NCBI RefSeq assembly: GCF_021347895.1
Contig: NC_067136.1
Span: forward strand, 2,811,970 to 2,875,969
Reading direction: 5' to 3'
DNA from: Acanthochromis polyacanthus
Lineage: Eukaryota > Chordata > Actinopteri > Pomacentridae
DNA length: 64,000 nucleotides
Positions 1-11,914 of the stretch are shown in pieces. Numbering within the stretch: position 1 is the stretch's first letter; each line of letters opens with the position of its first letter. The notes below the pieces were generated by a model. That model was not told where the DNA came from, did not search any database, and saw only the letters and a list, made by a program, of their open reading frames with translations. Both the position numbers and the translations under genes were made by a program.

Positions 1-194
1 ACAGTATTAAAGCATGATGTAAATAAGATTTCATGTTTATATTCAGAATATCACCATGTTCACTTTTTGTGTTCCATTTGGACCTGTCCCGAGTTACATT
101 TTATCCGGACAGTGAAAGCTTTCAAAGGCTGCTGAAGTGAAACCAAGAATATAATTGCATATTAAATTACCATCCATACATTTTTCCTTTTAAT

Positions 195-440
195 TTACAG
201 TTTTCTAGTGTCAGATCTCAGTGGCAGCAGACAAAGCCACTCAATCCAGATATTCCGGTACCTAGCAACATTTTGTGGCTCCCTCTGGGGGATAATGAGG
301 CATTCCCAGGCCAGGTGAGGTGTGCAATGCCTCCAGCAGGTCCTGGGTCTACCCTGTGGTTTGGAACACCTGCAAACGAAGGCACCCAGGAGCCATCCAA
401 ACAAGGGACAGCAGTGGCAGAGTCCAACACATACTGAAAA
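195..440 (-). mobile_element. LINE 3'-end fragment (degraded)
   Basis: On the minus strand this short stretch still resembles the C-terminal end of the reverse transcriptase ORF of the LINE at 24476-28205 (the WRDYISRRAWERLG part). It is truncated and decayed. The same fragment, with the same flanks, lies at about 15770-15990 and 34740-34945, so it belongs to the duplicated unit and inserted before the duplications. Confidence 0.6.
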
Positions 441-1107
441 GGTGTTTGACTTTATGCAGAGGTATTGAATCGCCTTATTCTACAAGAAAGAGGTGTTGGG
501 TCTGCCCTAGCAATAAGGACAGAGACAGACACATTGTGCTTGACTTTGCAAATCTAGAAAACAAGTAGTGTGCTGTCAAAAGAAAAGTCAAGGGGCCACA
601 AAAAATATGAGAACCAATCTTTTCATTGATAAAGAAAACTAACATGGTAACCAACTAATTGGATTATTTATTAGTGTTTTTAGGTACTTTATGGCTAATT
701 TCAGACACAGGTCAAAACCGACTTTAACATCAGACACAGTAACAGAAAGCTGACACGAGAAAGATTAAGGACCATTTTCTGCACAAAGAAATAACTGTCC
801 AAATCTAGATCACAACAACTATCAGTTCAAGCCTTATGGCTGATTGAATTGTCTTGTGTCTGCAAGGGACGAGGTGTGAATTTTGCTTGGACCTTGTTCT
901 ACTTGCCTACAACTTTACTTTTTTTCGGCTGGATGATAGAATTTAGTTTTCCAGTATCAAAGCTATTTGTCGTGTGAAGCATTTTCCTCTGCAGGGATTG
1001 GCAGACCTTTTACAGGCAATCTGCTCCTTTGTGCACTTTAAACCATCCAAGTCAATCCTGCAGAACCTGTCCAAGGACCATTTTCTGGGAGAAAAGTGCC
1101 CACTGTG
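441..1107. other. Non-genic flank of duplicated unit
   Basis: No gene is visible. From about 780 the sequence matches blocks at 35590-36050 and 44490-44750 and, more weakly, 11330, 28260 and 41840. It is part of the duplicated unit carrying the receptor genes. Short reading frames here are not conserved between copies. Confidence 0.5.
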
Positions 1108-2480
1108 CAGTGAAACAGTATTTGTCCCCTACAGAGATATTCTACTTTTTGCATTTGGTCACACATAAATATTTCAGATAATCACAATAATGTTATTGTC
1201 AGACAAAGATAACCCAAGAAAACATACAGTGCAGTATTTACATGATGATTTCTCTCTTTTGAAAGAAAAATCCTGTCTATCTTGCCCGATGTGAAAAAAG
1301 TAATTGCGTCCTTCACTCACGATCTACCAAATATCCAAATTCATTTGACACCTGGGTTCAGTGTTAACCATCCAAACTCACACATGATCACTGCCAGGTC
1401 TGTTGAACTTAAACATCACTAAGTCAAACCTGTCTGGCATTATGGAGTAAACTAAAGGGTCTTAAAAAGTTGCACATGATGCCATGTTCTAAATAGATTT
1501 ACAAATGGAGAAACTTCGAAAAGCGGTGAACCTTCCAAGGAGTGGACCAATGACCAACATTTCTCAAAGAGCATTGATGTCTAGGAGGTCACAAAAGAAC
1601 CCAGATGGATATCTAAAGATCTGCAGACCTCATAGGCCTTACTTAAGGTCTGTTTACATGATTCCACAATAAGGAAGACTCTGGGAGAAAATAGATTCAT
1701 GAGAGAGTTGGAGGGATCGAACCACTACTGACCAAAAGGGACATAAAAGTTCTTCTGGTATTTACAAAAATATATCTGGATGAGCTCCAAGACTTTGGGA
1801 CACCATCTTGTGGACTGATGAGTCAAAAGTGGAAGTTTCTGGAAGATATGGGTCCGTTACATCGAGTATTGTAAAGCTAATACTGCATTCCACAAGAAGA
1901 ACATGATACCAGCAGTGAAACAAAGTGGTGGTAGTGTGATGGTTGGAGGACCTGGATGGATAATAAAAAGCATGAACTCTGCTTTCTATTAGAAAATCAT
2001 CCTGGAGAACATCCACCATCAGTTCATGACCTAAAGCCACCTCTGAGCGACTCAAAGAGAACAAAGTTTAGGTTTTAGAGTGGCCAAGTCCATGTCTGGA
2101 CCAACTGAGATGCTGTGACAAAACCTTAAAAGGGCAGTTCCTGATCAAACACCAACTACTGTGACCAAATTAAAAATACTAAACGACTAAAACAGGACCT
2201 GAATTGCTCTGTGATGATGTAAAAGACTGACTACGAGTTGGAGCAAGCATTTAACTGCAGTTGTTGCTGCCAAACCATTTATTAGGTTTGAAGGAGCAGT
2301 TACGCTTTCAAAGGGGTGATACTGGTTTTCAAAAAAACTTCAATAAATCACAGTAGGTTCTGGATTGTATCTGTATAATATTCAAAAAATCTAAATTTTA
2401 GTTTCATGACCTGGAAAACTTCATTCTGAGAAATATGCAAAAAAAATAGAAGATTTCTGGATAAAATCTTTTTCAGAACA
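1108..2480 (+). mobile_element. Tc1-like DNA transposon remnant
   Basis: The left end resembles the long terminal inverted repeats of fish Tc1-like elements (a CAGTG start and an AAAAAAGTAATTGC inner part), and a diverged inverted copy lies at about 2290-2480. Between them are plus-strand remnants of transposase, including the AGTGGTGGTAGTGTGATGGT stretch that encodes the GGGSVMV part. Frameshifts and stops are frequent, so it is dead. It sits beside the receptor gene's 3' side at the same relative place as the copies at 18500, 36052 and 44757. Confidence 0.75.
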
Positions 2481-2819
2481 CGATACAATTATATATTTTG
2501 CCTACATGGAAATGTCAATAGAGCTTGTCCTGTGAGTTACGATGATTTGAATAAAAATATAAACTACCTGACCAAGTTTAGTTCAACCTCACAATTACCT
2601 AGCAACAAGCAGGTAGCTCCAGCAGCTATCGAACTATCTGACAAGCTGAGTAAACACCACAGCAACTAACTACATAGAATATCTTGGCCGCTTCTTCGTT
2701 GTGATAAGTTGTAACCTACCAACCTTTCTATCATTAGAGGTTATCATCACTTTTATCAAGTCTTTCAAACTCTGCAGGTCTGATTTATTTAAATCCAATC
2801 CTTGTCTTAATTCATTGGT
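2481..2819. promoter_or_regulatory. Putative 3' UTR/flank of receptor copy 1
   Basis: Non-coding sequence shared with the 3' sides of the other receptor copies (for example 20905-20985, 38100-38288, 46220-46379). On the minus strand an AATAAA-type signal lies near 2785-2792, about 30 bases after the stop codon, and could serve polyadenylation. This is inferred from position and conservation only. Confidence 0.35.
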
Positions 2820-3683
2820 TCAACGGCACCACGACAGTTTTCCAGCCCCGTATAGATACAGCAGAGGAGACACCAAACTGCTGGGCAGGTTCAACCAGCT
2901 GACATTAACCATCACCAAACAGCGAACAGGTTCACTCAACAGAGGTGACGTGCTCACAGCATAATAAACAAGGAGCCCAACAAACCACAACCACACTGTG
3001 ACTGAAATAACTGTGATGGTGTAGAAAGCTCTCTGCTTTGAGTGGTCAACTTGCTGCTTTTTCCCACCTCCTTCCCCTGGACCTGGACGAATCAGAACAC
3101 AGAGAACCGACAGGCTGCAGAAAGACATGATTGTTATGGAGAAAACCAAAAAGCACCAAGAAAAAAGCGCACTGTTGTGAGATGAGGTTTGAGACACAAC
3201 ACCACACAGACCAAAGCACAGCAGCCAAACACATCCAATACAGATGTTTCTGATTCTGACCCCACGAGCATTTCTCAGCCCCATGTAGGTGATGGGATGA
3301 ACAACAGCCAGGTAGCGCTCCACACAGGTCAGGACATGAAAAAATACCTCTCCAGACAGAGTGCTGGAATAAGTATACACCCCTACATTCATTATTACAA
3401 TGTGGTTAGCATACAGGCCACCAAAGAAGAAGAAACACCCCACAACCCAGATCAGCTCCATGGCAGCCACATGGTAGGTGAAGATGTCAGAGTGAGTCGC
3501 TGTTTTAGAGGAACGCTGCTGCCGCCATCTTTGGTGACCCAAGTAGAGGACGAAGGTGGAGAGAGGGAGGAGGAGGATGATTCTCAATGCAGCCTGGGAG
3601 GTAGCCACGGATAAAGAAACTTTATCATTGATGCATGAGTTGAGCGAATGATAGTTGGAGGCTGATGAGGAATTCACCGCCAT
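2820..3683 (-). CDS. Orphan rhodopsin-like 7TM receptor, copy 1
   Basis: The 287-codon uninterrupted frame has seven hydrophobic segments near residues 30-50, 66-90, 108-128, 145-163, 173-197, 219-243 and 256-279, as expected of a plasma-membrane class A G-protein-coupled receptor. ERY at 122-124 followed by LAVVHP is the TM3/loop-2 signature, and W153 fits the TM4 tryptophan. SPLLY at 272-276 stands in for NPxxY. The usual TM2 aspartate, the TM6 CWxP and the extracellular disulfide pair are not apparent. An NSS glycosylation sequon starts at N4. The tail after TM7 is about eight residues and contains a cysteine. The start was chosen because this Met lies 22 bases after a CTCTTCAG acceptor shared by the copies. 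The third intracellular loop is rich in Gly/Pro and basic residues. Ligand and G-protein are unknown. It could be a chemoreceptor-like teleost family, but that is inference. Confidence 0.88.
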   Translation of the reverse strand: MAVNSSSASNYHSLNSCINDKVSLSVATSQAALRIILLLPLSTFVLYLGHQRWRQQRSSKTATHSDIFTYHVAAMELIWVVGCFFFFGGLYANHIVIMNVGVYTYSSTLSGEVFFHVLTCVERYLAVVHPITYMGLRNARGVRIRNICIGCVWLLCFGLCGVVSQTSSHNSALFSWCFLVFSITIMSFCSLSVLCVLIRPGPGEGGGKKQQVDHSKQRAFYTITVISVTVWLWFVGLLVYYAVSTSPLLSEPVRCLVMVNVSWLNLPSSLVSPLLYLYGAGKLSWCR

Positions 3684-3720
3684 GTCTACTGCATATGCTG
3701 GAGGTCTGAAGAGAAAAAGA
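3684..3720 (-). promoter_or_regulatory. Splice acceptor and upstream ATG of copy 1
   Basis: On the minus strand a pyrimidine-rich run ending CTCTTCAG precedes the coding start by 22 bases. An upstream ATG at 3694-3692, 11 bases before the start, opens the tiny frame ATG-CAG-TAG. The same acceptor and most of the spacing recur in copies 2 to 5, which supports an intron just upstream of the coding exon. Confidence 0.6.
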
Positions 3721-4160
3721 AATTAGAGGGACAAATAAGGAAACAGGAGGTGTGGATAAAGAAAAAGCAGTGACAAGACATTGATATAGTTATGTTTCAT
3801 CTCATGAATGTTTTCTTAAGTATTCTTTCTCCGCTGTCAGGTTCTATTAAATGTTTTTTGTCATCAACAAAAATACTGAAAATATGAAATCAATTTTCCT
3901 CCACAGCAACAAAACGAGGACAATTTCAAAGTCAAAACTATGACGGCATCTTTTAACATTTTTGGTAAATTAAAACTGATAATCTTTAAGAAAAGCATGG
4001 CTTGATCAAGATTTTTCTGAATTGATATTTTCTATTTTCCAACATCATGTCTCAATCTGATGCCATTTTCATTGATAAAACACACTTTAAGTGTTTTAGA
4101 GTTATTGAAATCAATGTATTTGTTTTCAACTAAATAACTGATATGCATTCAGTAAAAAAA

Positions 4161-5408
4161 TGTAGGGGATACTACGTAATATTATAGCTCTAGTTGATTG
4201 TAGGGGCACCACCTAGCATTCTAATTGCTAGGACATTCATTAATTAACATTAATAAAAATATTAATTAAAATTTTGATCAGTCATATCTTTAAGGCGAGA
4301 ATTCTCGCTAAAGGGACCACATTCTTACACAAGAAACACTCAAAACCGCAATTTGGTCTAAAATGAATGTATTTATTGACTATTCTATAAAAATAATGAC
4401 GAGTGAACTATATACAAGGCAGATATGATGTGTGTGTGTGCGTGCGTCTACTTGTGTCTGTGGAATGTGCGTACGTGTGGTGTGTGTGTGTGAGAGAGGT
4501 TTGGGTGTGTGTGTAGAGTGGGAGATTGGAGATATGGTGAGAGAAGAACCAGAGCTAACTTGACGAGATAACCGGTAATTTGGATTAAGAATTAATCATT
4601 TGTAAACGAATAAACTGACGGATTTAATTAATCAAGCGGTTAGTCACATCAACCAGATCAGGCAGAGCAATCTCAGCTGGTCTTATGGTAACAGAACCAT
4701 CTGTTGGAGTTGACTCCTGGCTGGGACCTTGCGAGCCTTCAGCGGACGCTTCAGACGCACTGGACTTGCTGGTTCTGTGCGTAGGATCGTCGTTATGGCC
4801 ACGCTTGGATGTCCTGCCGCGATGATCGATTCTGTGCGAATGGACCTGATCCAGAAGGTCTCCGGAGTTCTCAGCTGAGTGTTGCTTGACTTAAAAAAAA
4901 TGATGGTTCTCAGGCTTTAGCCAAGAAAAACAGGAAGCTTGATGTAAAACCGCCAAATTAAGAAGAGGAAATGCTGGTTCTGAATCTGTTCTTCAGATTA
5001 AAACGAATAAAGTCGGCTTAAAATTGAGCAAAATGTCTCCTTAAGTTACAAAAATATTAACAGATAAATAGTTAACAAACTTTGATGGTGAGAGAATTTC
5101 AAAGATAGGAAAAGCGCGTTTTAGGTAAGAAAATAACGGGAATCTCCGTTATGGATTACCCAGGTAGTGAAGAAGGAAGAGAGAGCTGATATTGGCTCCA
5201 GTTGAATTTAAGTGTCAGAGACCCCTGGGGGCCGGCATAGGGCGGAGAGAGGAAACTTTTCGGCGCGAGTTTCTGGTGGAATTTGGACTGTCTTTGTTCT
5301 CACAGAGTAGAGAAGAAAGAAGAATCCAGAATGGATTAAAATATGATATTAAACGCGCAAAACATGGTCTGTCTATCTCACCATATTCAGTTGTGTGAAA
5401 GGGAAACA
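4161..5408 (-). mobile_element. Unclassified LTR-like insertion
   Basis: This block is absent from the matching introns of the other receptor copies. It begins TGTAGGGG and ends near AGGGAAACA, compatible with TG...CA ends, and holds a (GT)n tract (about 4430-4520) and AT-rich and CpG-containing parts. No target-site duplication and no coding domain was found, so the class and exact limits are uncertain. Confidence 0.3.
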
Positions 5409-6576
5409 CATGTTCCTATTATGTGAATTATTTCATTCATAACTATATGTTTATGTTTTGGATTTAAAACAAATATGTCACAGTGAAAATATGGTAACAA
5501 GTCATACATCATTTACATAAGTAAATACAATGGTCATCATTCAACCTAAATAGAGAGAAAATTCAGAGATTAATAAGGGAAACAGGAGAAATCACATTAA
5601 ATCTCAAAAATTAATAAATCAGCTTCTGTGAAAGATAGAATCATTATTTTTGGAAGCAATGTACAACATCAAGTCACTACCAGTTTGGTAAGCCTGAAAA
5701 TTCAAAATACATATCAGAAATATGAATTTTGACCAGTGTTCTTTGTATCAGTAAAAGAGAGAGTCTCTGTCTCTGTGTGCTTCAGCAGCAGGTCATAAAT
5801 TTTATGACTTTGGAGCCAGGCAGCGATGTCTCTGAGAGTGCATTCCTGAGAGGGGAGTGGGGACTTGGTTAGAGCAAAAATAATGTGTTTGTCCAACAAA
5901 ACATTTAAGCATAAAGTGATAGTCATTGTCTTTCCAAAAAAGAACAGGTTCTTCCTGGTGCAGGGACCTCCATCCCTCGGCAGAAGGTCTGAATGTCCTC
6001 TTTCCTGTGAATGAAAGTGCTGTCGTCCCAATCTCCAGTAATGGGTGTTGGTCAGAGCTGAAGAGAGGGATCTTATCTGAGTTTGATCAGCTCAGGAATT
6101 CCAGAGGCCTTTGGAAAATTCCTACAAAAATACATTTCTGATTCCAAACTAGTACTTAATGTGATACTGGCAGTCAGGAACCTCGATGTAAAGCTCAGGA
6201 AGACACTGTCAGGACTGTCATCGTAAGAGGGTTGAGTGTACCGTGGCTCCAAAAAACAGTGTAAACCTGCATTCTTGCATGTCAGAAAATGCTTTATAGA
6301 TTAGCAGTAGCAATTGGTTGTATCCCCAGGTGGAATCTCTTGCTTGTCAAATCTGTGCCAACCCAAGGAGGTGGTGAATCTGACAACAGGCAGTTCTGTG
6401 TTGGAATTTCCCGGGCTCTAGCTAGAAATGGGCACCATGACCACTTGAACCTTTATGATGTTTCATAGCCTCCACTCAAAGCTCATGTCTTTAAGATGAG
6501 CTGTGGTTGACTAGGACAGTTATTCTATAACCCAGTGACATATGTATCAGAGTGGCTGTTGTGGATCAAATCACAC
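5409..6576. other. No recognised gene
   Basis: Intron sequence between insertions. Open frames up to about 105 codons occur on both strands (for example 5714-6031 minus) but show no recognisable domain and have no counterpart in the other receptor introns. Part may be an old, unidentified transposon or exon relic. Confidence 0.4.
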
Positions 6577-6840
6577 GGGGGCGGCTGTGGCTCAGGTGGT
6601 AGAGCGGGTCGTCCAAAGATCGAAGGGTTGGCGGTTCAATTCCTGCTCTCGCCTAGTCATGTGCTGCATGCCGAAGTTTCCCCGAATTGCCTACCAGTGA
6701 CTGTTCCACTAGTGTATGAATGTATATTGACTGATGTTGCAGGTTGATTAGCAACCTGCACATTAGTGTGTGAATGGGAACAATTGTTGTAAAGTACTCT
6801 GATGAGTAGAAAAGTGCTATTTAAGAGCAAGTCCATTTAC
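6577..6840 (+). mobile_element. tRNA-derived SINE
   Basis: The head is tRNA-like: GGCTGTGGCTCAGGTGGTAG supplies the polymerase III A box and GGTTCAATTCC at about 6633-6643 the B box. The body and the tail, ending GCAAGTCCATTTAC, match my memory of a SINE common in spiny-rayed fishes. It is a retrotransposed copy, not a functional tRNA, because no acceptor stem can be paired. Confidence 0.85.
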
Positions 6841-7031
6841 AGCAACTTAAACTGCAATATCAGCATCAGACAAATTTTCATTGTGCTCAGTTTAAATTAT
6901 CAGTAATGTAATATTGATTGACAATGCCAGCAATGATTAATAAAAAAGAAATGCTCTACCTGTACAATTGATTGCCTTGATCAGTTGTGATTCTGATGTT
7001 TAATATCTGATCTGGACATCCCTAGTTAGAG

Positions 7032-7786
7032 TGTCACGCCCTCCCGTGCCAGCTCTCCCACTCAGCTAATTACGAGCAGCTGGTGAGAAGCACAGCTGAG
7101 CGCGATGAACAATTAAGAACAATCAGTTCTGTATAAAGCCTGGTTCACTCCTCAGCTCCAGTGCTGCATCATTACCACATATCTGCCACTTTCATCCTGC
7201 AGCATGTTCCCACCTGAGACTCGCTGCATCTCGCCGTGAGCATACAGCTCTGGATTTAATGGATCACTTCTTCTCCCACCCCCGCTGCATACTACACCCC
7301 GTTTTACGCATTTTGTTGTCTGGACTCTGCTTTTGTGAAAGATCTTGCCAGCTCCGTCCACACTCTACGCCCTGCACGCTACACCCCGCCGCGAGCGCCC
7401 CGCTCACGGACTTTACGGATTACTTCACCAGTTCGCCACCCCTCCTCTGCTCAGCAAACCTCCGGTATCAGTTTACAGTCAGTCTGTCCCGTCGTCCTCA
7501 CCACATCCCATCCGCTAGATCATCCGTTCTGCATTCGCCCAGTCTCCTGATCCCCCTGGACAGTCATGAGTTTCCTCTCCCTGTTTAGTTTAATTAATCC
7601 TCCAGCACGGTCCCGAACTGTCACCCTGAGTTTAGTTAGTTTCGTTTTTTCCCTGCTTATTTCCCCCGTGCCTCCCTTATGGAGTGCTTCTTTGTTTTAT
7701 ATTTTTGTTTAATAAATTCTTACTAATTCGTCCTGCCTGTCTGTCGCCTGCTGCATGGGTTCACACCACCAGTCTAGATCTTGACA
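7032..7786 (+). mobile_element. Solo LTR (Ty3/Gypsy-type likely)
   Basis: The block starts TGTCACG and ends TTGACA, giving TGTCA/TGACA inverted ends, and is flanked by TAGAG (7027-7031) and TAAAG (7787-7791), a 5-bp duplication with one change. TATAAAG at 7132 and AATAAA at 7711 fit promoter and polyadenylation signals. No internal retroelement genes lie beside it, so it is a solo LTR. The Gypsy assignment rests on the resemblance of the end sequence to fish Gypsy LTRs and is tentative. Confidence 0.65.
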
Positions 7787-8204
7787 TAAAGATGGATAAA
7801 TAGACAAACTTAGTGTTTGAATGTAGTCTTATTCAGTGACTAGCAGCCTCAAATTACAATCAATCATCTTTGATTTGGAAAAGTTTCCTCTGCCACTTAA
7901 AATGGCTCTATTCTGATTTATATGTTTTAATAAAGTCTGTTTACATGTGATGTTACAGTACTCAATCTCAGCAAGAACAGAATTTGTGATATAAATTCAT
8001 CTACAAATGATACAGAATTAGACAAGAAGCACCAACAAAGTAGCTACAGACATGCAGGCAGCATCATCATCAGTTGTACTGTGATCAGAAACAGTGAACA
8101 AAGAAATTATAAAACCCTCCTGACTGGAATTTCATGTTCATTGCAGAAATTAGTTTTTAAAAGAGCAATTCTTCAGTTGCATCAGTTTAAAAATTAAAGA
8201 TAAG

Positions 8205-9675
8205 GGATGACTGTCTGATAATATGCCCACATTACTGCTGACGCCAGACTAAGCTGTCTGTCCATCTCACACTGCATTTTCCCATCACTCGTGAACAAGG
8301 TCCCGAGATATTTGAACTCTCCTGCTTGGGGAAGCAACTGCCCAGTAACCCGAAGGGAGCAATCCACCGGTTTCTGGCAGAGACCCACGGCCTCTAACTT
8401 GGAGGTGCTGGCTCGCATCAAAAAACAGGGACATGATCATACGGTCCCCAAACCGGTGACCGTCCTCAGCCCAGTTGTGCTGTGAGATCCTGTCCTTGAA
8501 CATCACAAACTGTACTGGAGAGAAAGGAGACAATGTGATACCCCAATAGTTGGCACGCACTCTCTGGTCCCCCTTGTTGAAAATGGGAAGCATCACTCTG
8601 GTCTGCCAGTCCACAGGGACTGTACCTGATGTCCATGTGGCATTGTAGAGATGTGTCAGCTAAGACAGTCCAACAATATCCAGAGCCTTCAGCATCTTGG
8701 TTCAAATCTCTTCCACACCTGGTGCTTTGATACTGAGGAGCTTTTTAACTACTGCTACTCTGCAACCTCTACCATAGACATGGAAAAGGTTCCCCCAAGT
8801 CTGCCTCCTCTGCACAGAACTTATTAACTGAGTTCAGGAGTTCCCGAAGTTCCCCTTTTCACTACCCAATACTGTCCCCATCCAGGTCAGCAGGTTTCCC
8901 CACGACTGTACACAGCCTGGTCAAAGTCCTGCTGCACCTTCTAGAGGTGTCAAATAGTTTGCCAGATCTTCCTCAAGGACAACTGAAGATCTTTTTCTCT
9001 AGTCTCTCCCAACTCATTCCATTCACAAGTTTGAGCTTCTGCAACTGCTGCAACCCTTTTTGCCACCTTATGCTCAAACATGTTTGTTCTGGTCAATCTA
9101 TGACCAGCACAGAAGTCCAATAACAAAACACTACTCACGTTCAGATCAGATTGTTTCTCCCGATCACTCTCCTCGAGGTTTCTCCATTATTGCTCACATG
9201 AACGTTGAAGCCACCCAGGAGAACCAGGAGAACTATGTAGTCTCCTGGCAGCACCACTTCCAGGAACCACTCAGAGACACCAAGAAAGCCAAGTATCTGA
9301 ACTGCTGTTCAATACACATGCACAAACAACAGTCAGAGTTTTACCCTGTGCATCATCACAGAGAGGTGACCCGCTCATTGTCTGAGAAGAACTCCACCTG
9401 GCATCTCTTACGCTGGGGAACTCGGGTAACGGAAAGAGTCCAACCTGTTTCTATGAGCTTGGTTCCAGAACCCTTGCTGTGCCTGGAGGTGAGCCCAATG
9501 ATATCTAGCTGCTAACACTCCATGTCTTGCACCAGCTCAGGTTTCCTCCCTGCCAGTGAGGTGATGTTCCACGTCTCCAAAATAAGTCTATGCCAACAGG
9601 GGGCGGTATGCCTAGGCGTCCACTCCTGCTTACTGCACATAGCAACAGATCTCGATTTCTGATCCTATGGGTAAT
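8205..9675 (-). mobile_element. Degraded, internally deleted LINE
   Basis: Minus-strand fragments align by eye to the LINE at 24476-28205. Near 8200-8420 lies a reverse transcriptase piece (EFKYLGTLFTSDGKM), near 8470-8700 an N-terminal RT piece, and near 9000-9140 an endonuclease piece ([12 protein letters not shown]). Near 9505-9640 is the 5' part before the endonuclease. Stops and shifts separate them and the last third of RT is missing. It sits in the putative first intron of receptor copy 1. Confidence 0.8.
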
Positions 9676-10511
9676 ACGAGTGGCTGGCAACTGATAGTGT
9701 TCACTTGTAGTCATAGTTACAGTGATGCTGTGCTGTTCCTTGCCGGAGTAATTATATATTCTATGGTTTCTTATATGATTCTGGAGATTTGGCTTTTAAA
9801 TTTGTCATTTTTTCTGTTTTCCACCAAATTGTCTCAGCATTATTTTTTATTCACTCTGCATTATACAGAGATAAAATGTGAGCTTGAATTTGACAAAGTT
9901 GAAAAGCCCCTCCACAATTTCTTGTGACCACATGAACACACACCTATACAGAAGTCAATACATTTCTCCTTCAAGTAATAAAACCACAGAGCATCTGACC
10001 GCATCCAATGCAAGGAAAATAAACATTAGACTACTTGAATTTAAACAATTGGTGTTACAAACAAGACTCTAAATATGTGTAGCTTTGAGGGCCTGGTCAT
10101 TTCATATCCTGAAGATAATTAAACAGACTTAGATGACTCTGAAACTGAGGAAAATATTCTTCAGTGTTGAAAAATAAATCTCTTTTTGCTCAAAGGAATC
10201 TTATATTTTAGTAATATCAGGTACTAGGTCATTTAGAATGTAAATTGTGATAAAAAAAAATGTGATCATGTGACAAAATGGCGTTCGTTGGTTAAAATCC
10301 CCAAAATGATTGAATATTTGGTAGGGATGGCAAGGACAGATATTAATTAAAATTGAAAGGTGATATAATGTGTAAAAAATATCTAGTTTTCCCAGACATT
10401 TTTGCATTTCAGGATTTTTTTAAATTGATGCCTCAGAGTTAAATATTCAGGCTAAACGATACATTTTAAAAATGTTAAATTAAAATCAGTAAGTTACTAA
10501 AGAACACCAAC
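9676..10511. other. Non-genic intron sequence
   Basis: AT-rich sequence with no convincing frame or repeat. From about 10430 it becomes similar to the intron side of the putative first exon of the other receptor copies. Confidence 0.45.
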
Positions 10512-10640
10512 CTTGTCTGCAGTGTTTCCGATTGTCCTTAATCTCTTGTCTCAAACTCTCTGACTGCTGTTCACTCCAAATGTGCAGTGATGCTTCTGCC
10601 TCTGTTGAAGATGTTCATCAGTCACAGCAGCAGCACTGTA
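10512..10640 (-). other. Putative 5' non-coding exon of copy 1
   Basis: On the minus strand the block ends CTGCAGACAAG followed by GTTGGTGTT, a plausible donor. It is conserved near 17978, 22639 and 47917, and with a changed donor near 39944, always upstream of a receptor coding exon. In copy 1 the intervening intron is stretched to about 6.8 kb by transposons. The 5' limit and the transcription start are not visible; no transcript evidence is available. Confidence 0.45.
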
Positions 10641-10699
10641 TGAGCTTTTTGCATGGTGAAAAAACAAATTAAAGATTCTGCGTGACTCTCTTAATGTAA

Positions 10700-10810
10700 A
10701 CTAAACCATGCAAATCCATCCATTCGTCCATCATCTGTCTCCACTTCAACCTTCAAAGGGCCACAGGGAGGTTAAAGTCTATCCCAGCTGAGGTTGGACA
10801 GTTTCTAACC
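10700..10810. repeat. Dispersed fish repeat tail
   Basis: A CCATCCATT run followed by CTATCCCAGCTGA resembles a common fish retroelement 3' end. Homologous pieces lie at about 18170, 23810, 35010 and 48715, next to each putative first exon, so it is part of the duplicated unit. Confidence 0.5.
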
Positions 10811-11914
10811 ACTATGGAGACTTTATGCAGAGAAAACTTCACTTCTTCATTCAAATTTTCATCAAAATAGAACCAGATATGAATTTGTGTGATTAGTTTA
10901 GTACAATGTTCATTCAGTTTAAGTCATCTGAGAAACAATAAGCTTGAATGTAGGACTGAAAACAAAAAAAGAAATAAAGTGACCATTTCTATTTTAAGTA
11001 CTTTTTGGGGGTGTTTTTTTAATTTACCAATGAGCAAGGTTGACTAATTTCGACATTCATGGCTATGATTCATGTTTTCAGTCCATTGCATTTGACAGGA
11101 TTCAAATAACCTGCAAACAACGACAGACGTCTATTCAAATGAAGCAGTATCATGCAGACTGTGTGTACATAGTGCACAGAGCAGCTTGAGGGCCACTAAT
11201 ATGTGATATATGTGCTTGATAGTTTACACCATACTGGAAAATTTCCAAAACACCCATTACTTAAGAATGACATTTAAAAAATCATTCATTCTTTAATACT
11301 ATTTTCTTTAGAAAGAATCAACCACAACAATTCTCAGTTCAAGCCTTTTGGCTGATTGAATCATCTTGTGTCTGCAAGGGATTGGGTCTGAATTTTTTCT
11401 TGGACCTTGTTACACTTGCCTACACCACAGTGGATTTGAAATGGAACAGTCAAGATGTGCTGTAAGTGCAGACTTTTAGTTAATAATTTGAGGGTATTCA
11501 CATCCAAATCAAGGGAACAGTGGAGGAATTTCAACACATTTTAGATGGGCCCTCCACCTTTTTGAGGGACCAAAAGTAATTGGACATCTACCTGCCCAGC
11601 AGTTCAATGGGCAGATATGTGTGCAGATAAAAGGTCTACAGTTCATTCCAAGTGTGGTATTTGGAATCTGGTGAGGTCAGCTCTCAATATGAAGACTAAA
11701 GAGCTGTTACTGTCAGTGAAGCAAGCCATCATGAAGCTGAAAAATCAAAACAACACATCAGAGAGCTGGCAACAACATTCGCTGTGGCCAAATGAACTGT
11801 TTGGTACATTCTTAAAAAGAAGGAATGCACTGGTGACCTGAGTGACATCATAAGACCTGGAAACTAACAGATGAAATAACTAATACAGAGAAGAGAAAGA
11901 ATTGCTTAAGATCC

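Noticed and set aside
3189..3614. Plus-strand frames opposite the receptor genes (also 16771-17369, 38871-39128, 46962-47219)
   Set aside because: They recur only because the receptor on the other strand is conserved; codon-position constraint follows the minus-strand receptor.
6577..6650. Functional tRNA gene
   Set aside because: A and B boxes are present but no acceptor stem or anticodon arm can be paired, and a SINE body follows.
7259..7588. Plus-strand frames of 70-110 codons
   Set aside because: Inside the solo LTR, Ser/Pro/His-rich, overlapping in two frames.
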